Assembly (NCBI RefSeq): GCF_008386585.1
Contig: NZ_VUOB01000045.1
Span: forward strand, 1 to 64,000
Origin: Solihabitans fulvus
GTDB taxonomy: Bacteria; Actinomycetota; Actinomycetes; Mycobacteriales; Pseudonocardiaceae
Direction of reading: 5' to 3'
Length of the DNA: 64,000 nucleotides
Below are positions 41,991-49,503 of the stretch, piece after piece. The position numbers and the translations under genes were made by a program. A model generated the notes under the pieces. That model had not been told where the DNA came from. It worked only from the letters and a program-made list of their open reading frames with translations, and searched no databases. Position 1 is the first letter of the stretch; every line of letters starts with the position of its first letter.

Positions 41991-43216
41991 CGACCGTCCG
42001 AATCGGACGCCCGGGAGCCACGATCGTCAGCGACAGCACGGGATCGGGGCCACCCGTCCTGCTGCTGCACGCCGGCGGCGAGCGACGTCAGGTCTGGGCA
42101 CCGGTGCAGGACGCGCTCGCGGCGGCCGGCTACCAGGGCATCGCCTTCGACCTACGCGGGCACGGCGCCAGCGGCGGTGTCGGCGGGGATGCCCTCGACG
42201 TCATCGCCGGCGACGTGGGCGCCATGATCGACCTGCTCGACGCGGCGCCGGTGGTCGTCGGAGCCTCGCTTGGCGGGTTCGCCGCGCTCCTGGCCCTCGC
42301 CGACCGGGAGGCCGCGGTCGCGGGTCTGGTCCTCGTCGACGTCGTTCCCGACCCGCCGCCCGACCGCACGCGGTCCTGGCTGGCACGCACAGTCGGCCCT
42401 CTCGCCGACCACCCCCTGGTCGACGACATCCTCCGCAGGGGCCCCGAGCTTCGGCGCGCCGCGGCCACGGTGTCCGCGCCGGTCCTCCTGCTGCGCGGCG
42501 AGCGATCCCCGCTGACCGCCGACGATGCCGCGCGGCTGCGCGAACTCGTGCCGCACGCGCGCGAGGCGTCGATCGCCGGAGCGGGACACCTCGTCGCCCG
42601 CGATGCCCCTCGGCAGCTCGGTGAGCTCGTGGTCGACCTGCTAGGGGATCCGCTGGTGCGGGCGCGCAGGATCGACAACCACCTGCGCCGCGCAGGCGCC
42701 GACGCGATCGCGCACCCGGGCGGCGACCTGCTCAGCCATCTCCGTCGGACCGCCGCGACCCTCGAGCAATGGCAGGCGCCCGCATGGGTCGTGGACGCGG
42801 CGCACGTCCATGCCGCGTACGGAACGGACGGCTTCCCGGAGGGGCTCGCCGGCGCGACACGTGACTGTCTCGTCGCGGTCGTCGGAGCGCAGGCCGAAGC
42901 GCTGGTCGAGCGCTACGGCTCCTGCGATCGCGCGGCCAGCTACCCGAGCTTCCGCACGCCCGAACCCGTGCACGTCCATCGCGCCACGGGCCGTCGAACC
43001 GCGTTCACCGATGTCCAGTTGCGCGCGTTCGCCGAGCTGACGATCGCCAACGAACTCGACGTCTTCGCCCACTCGCCCGAGCTGGCCGCGCGCCACGCGC
43101 GCGAAACGATGCGGCTGTTCACTTCCTGGTCGTCGATCGTGCGCGACCCGCCGCGCCGTGCCGTGCGCGAGTGGTGCGCCGCACACCATATCGACGGCAT
43201 CCACAGGGAACAGTGA
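41987..43216 (+). CDS. Alpha/beta-hydrolase fused to an HD-like DUF6817-type domain
   Basis: Residues about 1-220 are an alpha/beta-hydrolase: LLLHAGGERRQVW, FDLRGHG, nucleophile Ser94 in GASLGG and His near 198 in GAGHLV. Residues about 222-400 are a second domain beginning RIDNHLRRAGADAIAHPGG, with LLSHLRRTAATLEQW and VVDAAHVHAAYGTDGF, which resembles DUF6817 (HD-like His pattern); name from memory. The join is in frame with no break. The GTG start overlaps a 21-codon frame. Likely controlled by the divergent TetR. The two domains may process one substrate in sequence, but the function is unknown. Confidence 0.82.
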   Translation: MTTVRIGRPGATIVSDSTGSGPPVLLLHAGGERRQVWAPVQDALAAAGYQGIAFDLRGHGASGGVGGDALDVIAGDVGAMIDLLDAAPVVVGASLGGFAALLALADREAAVAGLVLVDVVPDPPPDRTRSWLARTVGPLADHPLVDDILRRGPELRRAAATVSAPVLLLRGERSPLTADDAARLRELVPHAREASIAGAGHLVARDAPRQLGELVVDLLGDPLVRARRIDNHLRRAGADAIAHPGGDLLSHLRRTAATLEQWQAPAWVVDAAHVHAAYGTDGFPEGLAGATRDCLVAVVGAQAEALVERYGSCDRAASYPSFRTPEPVHVHRATGRRTAFTDVQLRAFAELTIANELDVFAHSPELAARHARETMRLFTSWSSIVRDPPRRAVREWCAAHHIDGIHREQ

Positions 43217-43290
43217 CGGCCACCGCTCGCCGGGCGGCCTCGACAGGGCAAGGAGAACTCTCCCCTCCACTTCAACGTATAGCGGACCGG

Positions 43291-43309
43291 GGGGCTTGCC
43301 GCAAGACCC
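43291..43309. promoter_or_regulatory. Rifamycin-associated element (RAE) upstream of rph
   Basis: GGGGCTTGCCGCAAGACCC is a 19-base palindrome with one mismatch (GGGGCTTGC, C, GCAAGACCC) and matches the RAE consensus as I recall it for actinomycete rifamycin-inactivation genes. It lies 118 bases before the rph start; CAGAAT at 43321-43326 could be the -10 box, so the element overlaps the -35 region. Rifamycin induction of rph is expected. Confidence 0.8.
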
Positions 43310-43426
43310 GGGTGACGGCGCAGAATCTGCGGCCGATGCCATGACTTGCGGAACGGGGCACTACGTGCGTGTGTTGTTGTCGGCGTATGGGAACGCGATG
43401 GGACGTGCTCGACAGGAGGTGTCGCA

Positions 43427-46036
43427 GTGATCGAGCAGTACGTGGTGGACCTTCGCGAGGTCGACGAGACGCAGGTCGCGGTCGTCGGCGGCAAGGGCGC
43501 GCACCTTGGCGGGCTGTCGCGGATCGAGGGCATCCGTGTGCCGAGCGGCTTCTGCGTGACAACGGACGCCTTCCGCCGGATCATGGCGGAAGCGCCGACG
43601 ATCGACGACCAGCTCGATCAGTTGTCGCGCCTTGACCCGGACGACCGGGCGGCGATCCGCACGCTGAGCGCGCGGATTCGTCTGACCATCGAAGGGATCG
43701 CCATCCCGGGCGATCTCGCGGGGGCGATCACCGGCGCGCTCGCCAGGCTCGGCGAGCAGGCCGCCTACGCCGTCCGGTCCAGCGCGACGGCGGAGGACCT
43801 GCCGACGGCCTCCTTCGCCGGCCAGCAGGACACGTACCTGAACGTCGTGGGGGCGGCGGCGATCCTCCAGCACGTCAGCCGGTGCTGGGCCTCGCTGTTC
43901 ACCGAGCGGGCCGTGGCCTACCGCCGGCGCAACGGCATCGACCACCGCACGGTCCACATGGCCGTGGTGGTGCAGCAGCTAGTCCTCCCGCATGCGGCCG
44001 GCGTCCTGTTCACGGCCGACCCCGTCACGGGCAACCGTAAGGTCGCCACCGTGGACGCCAGCTTCGGCCTCGGCGAGGCCCTGGTCTCCGGCCTGGTGAA
44101 CCCGGACGTCTTCACGGTGCGAGACGGCGAGGTCGTCACCAGGGCGATCGCCGTCAAACAGCGTGCCGTGCACGCCCTGCCTACCGGCGGCACCGAGGAA
44201 GTGGCGATCGACCCGCAGCGGCAGGAGCAGCCGACGCTGACGGATGCGCAGGTCGTGCGGCTCGTGCAGCTCGGGCGGCGGATCGAAGCGCACTTCGGCC
44301 GCCCACAGGACATCGAATGGTGCCTGGTTGATGACGGCTTCCAGATCGTGCAGAGCCGGCCGATCACGACGCTGTTCCCCATCCCCGAGGCCGGTGACCA
44401 GGAGAACCACGTCTACGTCTCCGTCGGTCACGGGCAGATGATGACCGACCCCATGAAGCCTCTTGGGCTGTCCGTGTGGCGGCTGACGGCCATGGTGCCG
44501 ATGCACGAGGCCGGCGGGAGGCTGTTCGTCGACGTCACCCGGCGCCTGGCCGCGCCCGCGAGCCGCGCCGCCCTCCTGGACGTGATGGGCAGGGGCGACC
44601 CGCTGATGAGGGACGCCCTGGAGACCGTCCTCGACCGCGACGACTTCGTCCTGTCTCCCCCGGACGCGGGTCCCGGCGCGGGTCCCGGCGGGCGTCCGGC
44701 CGGCGGCGCGTCCGCCCCGGCCGAGCCCGATCCGGCGATCGTCGGCGAGCTGATCGAGCGCAGCCGGATGTCCATCGCCGCCCTGGAGCGCGACATCCGG
44801 ACGAGGACCGGACCGGCGCTGTTCGACTTCCTGCTCGAGGCGTTCGCGGAGCACAAGCGAGTCCTCGGCGATCCCCTGAACATCCAGGCGATCATGGCGG
44901 GCATGGACGCCACGCAGTGGCTCAACGACACGCTGTTGGAGTGGCTTGGCGAGAAGAACGCGGCCGACACGCTGACGCTGTCCGCGCCCGACAACATCAC
45001 GTCGGAGATGGGGCTGGCGCTGCTGGACGTCGCGGACGTGATCCGCCCCCTGCCGGAGGTGGTGACGTTCCTCCAGGGCGTCGAGGACGAGGGCTTCCTG
45101 GACGAGCTGGCGAAGCTCGCGGGCGGGATCGAGGCGCGCGACGCCATCGAGGCCTACCTCGACCGGTACGGCATGCGCTGCGTCGGCGAGATCGACATCA
45201 CGAGGCCGCGGTGGCGCGAGCGCCCCACCATGCTCGTGCCCGTGATCCTCGACAACATCAGGAACTTCGAGCCCGGCGCCGCCGAGCGACGCTTCGAGGA
45301 GGGGCGACAGAAGGCGGAGGAGAAGGAACGGGACGTGTTGTCGCGCCTGCGGGCCCTGCCGGACGGGGACCGGAAGGCCGACGAGGCCAAGCGGATGATC
45401 GACCGGGTCAGAACCTTCATCGGGTACCGGGAGTACCCGAAGTACGGCATCATCAGCCGCTACTTCGTCTACAAGCGGGCCCTCCTTGCGGAGGCCGAGC
45501 GCCTCGTGCGGGCCGGCGTGCTTCCGGAGAAGGAGGACATCTTCTACCTCACGTTCGAGGAACTCCGCGACGTCGCGCGCTCGAACCGGGTGGATGGCAG
45601 CCTGATCCAGCAGCGCAAGGACGCGTTCCGGTCCTTCCACGCGCTCACCCCGCCCCGGGTGCTCACCTCGGATGGCGAGGCCGTCACCGGGGCGTACCGG
45701 CGCGACGACGCGCCGGCGGGCGCCCTGATCGGCCTACCGGTGTCCGCCGGGACCGTCGAGGGAAGGGCCCGCGTCATCCTGGACATGGCGGACGCCGATC
45801 TCGAGGCGGGCGACATCCTGGTCACGACCTTCACGGACCCCAGCTGGTCGCCGCTGTTCGTCGGCATCGCGGGCCTGGTGACGGAGGTGGGCGGCCTGAT
45901 GACCCATGGCGCGGTGATCGCAAGGGAGTACGGCCTGCCGGCCGTCGTCGGCGTGGACCAGGCCACCCGGCTGATCCGGGACGGGCAGCGGATCCGCGTG
46001 CACGGAACCGACGGGTACGTCGAGATCCTGGCCTGA
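43427..46036 (+). CDS. rph: Rifampin phosphotransferase
   Basis: 869 residues, the normal length, from GTG 43427 (AGGAGG eight bases upstream). Three domains: ATP-binding (about 1-310, GGKGAHLGGLSRIEGIRVP, AVRSSATAEDLPTASFAGQQ), rifampin-binding (about 320-750) and C-terminal swivelling phosphohistidine domain (about 765-869) with His827 in GGLMTHGAVIAREYGLP. The enzyme uses ATP to phosphorylate the rifamycin ansa hydroxyl via the His, giving AMP and Pi. A Pro/Gly/Ala-rich insert near 445-470 looks like a flexible linker. The RAE upstream strongly supports the assignment over the related PEP synthases. Confidence 0.95.
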   Translation: MIEQYVVDLREVDETQVAVVGGKGAHLGGLSRIEGIRVPSGFCVTTDAFRRIMAEAPTIDDQLDQLSRLDPDDRAAIRTLSARIRLTIEGIAIPGDLAGAITGALARLGEQAAYAVRSSATAEDLPTASFAGQQDTYLNVVGAAAILQHVSRCWASLFTERAVAYRRRNGIDHRTVHMAVVVQQLVLPHAAGVLFTADPVTGNRKVATVDASFGLGEALVSGLVNPDVFTVRDGEVVTRAIAVKQRAVHALPTGGTEEVAIDPQRQEQPTLTDAQVVRLVQLGRRIEAHFGRPQDIEWCLVDDGFQIVQSRPITTLFPIPEAGDQENHVYVSVGHGQMMTDPMKPLGLSVWRLTAMVPMHEAGGRLFVDVTRRLAAPASRAALLDVMGRGDPLMRDALETVLDRDDFVLSPPDAGPGAGPGGRPAGGASAPAEPDPAIVGELIERSRMSIAALERDIRTRTGPALFDFLLEAFAEHKRVLGDPLNIQAIMAGMDATQWLNDTLLEWLGEKNAADTLTLSAPDNITSEMGLALLDVADVIRPLPEVVTFLQGVEDEGFLDELAKLAGGIEARDAIEAYLDRYGMRCVGEIDITRPRWRERPTMLVPVILDNIRNFEPGAAERRFEEGRQKAEEKERDVLSRLRALPDGDRKADEAKRMIDRVRTFIGYREYPKYGIISRYFVYKRALLAEAERLVRAGVLPEKEDIFYLTFEELRDVARSNRVDGSLIQQRKDAFRSFHALTPPRVLTSDGEAVTGAYRRDDAPAGALIGLPVSAGTVEGRARVILDMADADLEAGDILVTTFTDPSWSPLFVGIAGLVTEVGGLMTHGAVIAREYGLPAVVGVDQATRLIRDGQRIRVHGTDGYVEILA

Positions 46037-46050
46037 CCGACCCACCGACA

Positions 46051-46077
46051 AGCCACGAAAGGCCGGCCGGCGTGGCT
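46051..46077. terminator. Short hairpin between convergent rph and 46079 gene
   Basis: AGCCACG (46051-46057) pairs with CGTGGCT (46071-46077), only two bases from the stop of the minus-strand gene; a modest bidirectional terminator. Confidence 0.45.
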
Positions 46078-46078
46078 G

Positions 46079-47242
46079 TCAGCGGCGGCGGTGTCGCGCG
46101 CGGTTGGCCGCGATGATGTCCTCGCGAAGGAGGTGACCGAAGCCCGCGCGATCCAGCCTGCGCACGAGTTCGTCCCGGGTGGTGCCCAGCGCGGCGGCGC
46201 TCGCGTCGAGGTGCCAGTCGTGCTCGGCCAGAGTGGACAGCAGGTGCCCGCGCCGGACCTGGGCTGTGGAAAGTCGGAACGTCTTGAGGTAGGCCAGTAC
46301 GCCGGATTCGTCGGTGACGGTCTCGCCGATGTGGTTCTCGACGTCCGGGTCGAACGAGGGCAGGAAGCGCGACAGGGTGAACCGGCCCATCCGGTAGACC
46401 TCCCGCGTGCGCAGGCCCTGCGCGTCGAGCAGGCCGTCCGCCATCAGGTGATGGAACGACCGCCACTCCTGGGCCGCCTCGGCCAGCTCGGCGCGCAGCC
46501 CGGCCACATCGGTGATCCTGGTGTCGTCGACGCGCACCCGGAAGTCCGGCACGGCCGGATACAGCTGGGTGTACTGGTAGAGCAGTTCGCTGTACATGTC
46601 GAGCAGCAGGGTGGGATGCAGCAGGCGGTAGTCGTCCGGGTGCGGGACCACGAACGCGGCGGCCAGGGCGTCGGCGGCGTACAGCACCATGCCGCACTGG
46701 TCAGGGTGGATCTCGAAGACACGCAGGGCATCGTCGAGTCCGGCGAGGTCCGCGCCGGCGTAGACCGTCTCCTCGCGGGGCGACAGCCCATGGGCGACGG
46801 CCTTGGCGGACCACTCCTCCCAGGCGATGCCCGGCCCACCGAAGTGCAGGGCCAGGTACCCCTCCAGGGCGAGGTGCAACGGCAGGAAGCGCAGCCGGTT
46901 CCGGTCCTCGCGGCGGGCCATCCGGCGCCGGAACCGGAGGTTGACGCAGTCCGGACAGCCCGCGCCCCTGCCGGGTGGCACGAGCTGGGTGCCGTAGGCG
47001 GCGGCGGGCTTGCCGTCCGAGGTCCAGTCGGCGACGAACGAGTGGGGCACGAGCGCGGTGTAGGTCGCGCCGGAGACGTCGACGACGGACAGCTCGTTCG
47101 GGTGGAGCCTCGCGTGCAGCCGCAGGTCGGTGATCGGCTCGGCACGCAGGAGCGGCACGAGGCGCACCGCGCCCCATGCCTGTGCCGGGCCTGCCGTCAG
47201 GCCCGTGAGCCCGGTGAACCCGCCGAGGTCGGCGGCCGTCAT
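46079..47242 (-). CDS. Probable ARPP-2-domain protein with C-terminal HTH
   Basis: 387 residues from ATG 47242, which overlaps the stop of the upstream vWA gene (ATGA). Residues about 1-220 (FTGLTGLTAGPAQAWGAVRL, LRLHARLHPNELSVVDVSG, LVPPGRGAGCPDCVNLRFRR) resemble the ARPP-2 domain known from ADP-ribosylglycohydrolase/rhodanese-phosphatase gene neighbourhoods (recalled, not searched). Residues about 325-375 (HLLSTLAEHDWHLDASAAALGTTRDELVRRLDRAG) form a Fis-type HTH, so DNA binding is likely. The tight coupling with a vWA/Ro60-like protein suggests a shared role, perhaps regulation or RNA/ADP-ribose metabolism (inference). A much longer frame upstream in this phase is only an antisense-like artefact of GC content. 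Confidence 0.72.
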   Translation of the reverse strand: MTAADLGGFTGLTGLTAGPAQAWGAVRLVPLLRAEPITDLRLHARLHPNELSVVDVSGATYTALVPHSFVADWTSDGKPAAAYGTQLVPPGRGAGCPDCVNLRFRRRMARREDRNRLRFLPLHLALEGYLALHFGGPGIAWEEWSAKAVAHGLSPREETVYAGADLAGLDDALRVFEIHPDQCGMVLYAADALAAAFVVPHPDDYRLLHPTLLLDMYSELLYQYTQLYPAVPDFRVRVDDTRITDVAGLRAELAEAAQEWRSFHHLMADGLLDAQGLRTREVYRMGRFTLSRFLPSFDPDVENHIGETVTDESGVLAYLKTFRLSTAQVRRGHLLSTLAEHDWHLDASAAALGTTRDELVRRLDRAGFGHLLREDIIAANRARHRRR

Positions 47243-48651
47243 CGACCGACCTTGTCGACCAGGCCGGCCAGGTGTGCGCGGAGTTCGGCGAAGGTCGCGC
47301 TTCCGCTGCCGAACCGGGCGAGTTCGACCAGCGCGGGGATGTCCTCCGCGTCGCGGACACCCACGGTGGCCACACCAGGCTCCAGCCGTCGCACGTCGAA
47401 CTCCTCGCTGTCGTACACGGGATTGAGGTGCACGATGTCGGTGCGCCGCTCGGGATCCAGCCGTTCCCGCCAGATCCGGAGCACCTCGGCGGCCTGGCCG
47501 GGAGGCGCGTTGTCCCAGCCGTCGGAGACGATCACCAGCCGGTCCGGGCGGTGCTCGAGGCCGTCGAGGACGCGCGCGCCAAGACCGGTGGCGCCGACCG
47601 GGTGGACCAGCAGCGGATCTCCGCGATGGGTCAGCCACAGGCCGGTGTGGTCGCCCGCCAACTCGGCGAGCAGGTAGTGCGTGGCGAGGGCGATCGCCAA
47701 CGGCCGTCGGCGCTTGGTCGACGAGCCCGACGAGGAGTAGCTGTCGTCGAGCACGCTGACGACCCGGCCCCAGGTCCCGGCCTGTGCTCCGGCGGTCCGC
47801 CGGGCTGACGCGCGCAGCGCCTCGGTCAGTTCCTCGCGACGCCGCGCCCGCTCCGGCCGGGGCAGCGACAGCGCGAAGAGGGCGAGCCGGGTGAGCGGCG
47901 CGGTGGCGAGGTCCATCGACACGGACCGGGCGCCGAGGCGTTCCGCCGAGGACTGCAACCGGAGCCGCTCGCGGGCGGTGAGCATGGGCTCGATGCCTTC
48001 GAGGAACTTGGCGCGGGTCATGCCGCGCTGGCCGGCGAGTCCCTCGGCGACGGTGTAGGGCAGCTCGAAGATCGCCGTGGTCTCGTAGTGGGCTCGCCGC
48101 CAGGACTCCAGGATCGGTGTCTCGTAACGGGCCGGCCGACGCCAGTCGAACAGCGCCGTGCCCACCTCGCCGGTCAGCGCCACGTGGGCGTGCCGGGCGG
48201 TCACCGCGAGCGACCGGCGGTACTTGACCGCGTCGAAGGCCAGGTCGGACCGGGCGGACAGCCAGTCGCGAACGATCGCCCTGGTCCGACGGTTGTTCAC
48301 GCCGTGCGCGCGGAGCTTGCGGAACAGGGCGTACACCCGTTGCGGCGGGAGCCCCGCCAGGCGCCGGGCGATCAGGCGGCCTTCCAGGTCGCGCTGCTCG
48401 GCGGTGGCCAGTTTCGCGGTCCGCAGCAGGTTCAGCACGATCAGCGCCGCGTTGAAGTGGTTGATGTCCAGCGCCAGGGTGGCCGCGTACAGCTCCCGGT
48501 AGTTGCCAAGGACGTACTCGTGCAGGAAGTCCAGCGACATGCCCTGCTCGGCTGCGCCCGAGCGGAACTCGCGTTGACCGGTGGACGTGATGGCCGCGTT
48601 GACGAACATGACGACGTCCTCGCAGCCAACGCGGTCCTGCTCGGTCGTCAT
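47239..48651 (-). CDS. vWA-domain protein, Ro60/TROVE-like
   Basis: 470 residues from ATG 48651 (GGGGGGA upstream; the in-frame extension to 48792 is unsupported). Residues about 15-280 are all-helical, resembling the HEAT-like ring of Ro60/TROVE proteins. Residues about 295-455 form a von Willebrand A domain with the MIDAS motif D302-x-S304-x-S306 (LDDSYSSS) and a later Asp in IVSDGWDN (about 377). Ro60 proteins bind misfolded and Y RNAs; whether RNA binds here is inference. Translation is coupled by ATGA overlap to the ARPP-2/HTH gene. Confidence 0.78.
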   Translation of the reverse strand: MTTEQDRVGCEDVVMFVNAAITSTGQREFRSGAAEQGMSLDFLHEYVLGNYRELYAATLALDINHFNAALIVLNLLRTAKLATAEQRDLEGRLIARRLAGLPPQRVYALFRKLRAHGVNNRRTRAIVRDWLSARSDLAFDAVKYRRSLAVTARHAHVALTGEVGTALFDWRRPARYETPILESWRRAHYETTAIFELPYTVAEGLAGQRGMTRAKFLEGIEPMLTARERLRLQSSAERLGARSVSMDLATAPLTRLALFALSLPRPERARRREELTEALRASARRTAGAQAGTWGRVVSVLDDSYSSSGSSTKRRRPLAIALATHYLLAELAGDHTGLWLTHRGDPLLVHPVGATGLGARVLDGLEHRPDRLVIVSDGWDNAPPGQAAEVLRIWRERLDPERRTDIVHLNPVYDSEEFDVRRLEPGVATVGVRDAEDIPALVELARFGSGSATFAELRAHLAGLVDKVGR

Positions 48652-48871
48652 CGTCCCCCCCAGCGGATGAATAGGGCCGGCCTGGGAATGGAGGCACGAA
48701 CTGCGAAGCAACGCTTCAGAGGCGGGTTCCGGAAGTCGCACCGAAGTCCCGAGGCCGGCAGGTCGGATGCTAACCGACGCGGCACGGGGCACGCGATCCA
48801 GTTGATGATGAGAGCCCCGTTCGGCGCGCCGCGCGACAGGGCCGGCGACCGCCTCCCGTCCAGTAGCGCCG

Positions 48872-49363
48872 TCATCGCCCCAGTTGCTTGCGCATCAACG
48901 TGCACACCGTCTCGTAGCGCCGGACGGCGCCGTCCGGCCCCAGCTCGTCCCACGCGTCCGGCTCGCTGCCGTAGCTGACATAGCCCAGCCGCTCGTACAG
49001 CGCGCGTGCCCTCTGGTTGTCCTCCTCGACGCCGAGTTCGGCGCGGCGCAGGCCTCTGCCGAGGATTCGTTGCTCCGCAGCGTGAATCAGCACCGTGCCG
49101 ATCCCACACGACTGCAACGCCGGGTGCACGCCCAGCTGCCATATGGTGCCCGCGCCCGGCTTCGCCTGATAGTCCACCCCGCACATGGCTACCGGCAGAC
49201 CCGACGGCGGACACACCGCGAGGTAGTCGACCTCGTCGCGGCGCGCGCGGTCGAGCGCGCGCGCAACGGCCTCCAGGTGCAGCGCACTCCCCGACCAGGA
49301 ACACGAACCGAGGTCTGCCTCGGTCAGGTCACGAACCGTCAAGGCCAGCACGACCTCAGCCAT
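48872..49363 (-). CDS. GNAT-family N-acetyltransferase
   Basis: 163 residues from ATG 49363 (GGAGGTGGGGAGG upstream; a longer frame is unsupported). The acetyl-CoA site is visible in WQLGVHPALQSCGIGTVLIHAAE (short form Q-S-C-G-I-G-T) and the C-terminal LGVEEDNQRARALYERLGY. It acetylates an unknown amine. It follows the SARP gene in the same direction but with 140 bases and a weak hairpin between them. Confidence 0.92.
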   Translation of the reverse strand: MAEVVLALTVRDLTEADLGSCSWSGSALHLEAVARALDRARRDEVDYLAVCPPSGLPVAMCGVDYQAKPGAGTIWQLGVHPALQSCGIGTVLIHAAEQRILGRGLRRAELGVEEDNQRARALYERLGYVSYGSEPDAWDELGPDGAVRRYETVCTLMRKQLGR

Positions 49364-49406
49364 CCTCCCCACCTCCGGTCCGCCAGCATGCAGACCAGAA
49401 CCCCTA

Positions 49407-49433
49407 CGCGCCACCAGGTTTTCCGGTGGCGTG
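49407..49433 (-). terminator. Weak hairpin after the SARP gene
   Basis: GCCACC pairs with GGTGGC, extended by three weaker pairs, about 70 bases past the SARP stop. Low-strength terminator candidate. Confidence 0.35.
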
Positions 49434-49503
49434 CTGGGGCCGTACCGATCTCCGCGCCACGGGCGACCCACTCGGCGCGACCAGTTCGGGGCCTGAGAAA
49501 CGG

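Noticed and set aside
46079..48697. 872-codon minus-strand frame spanning two genes
   Set aside because: Only its last 387 codons form a real gene (start 47242). The upstream part is an Arg/Pro-rich shadow of the vWA gene.
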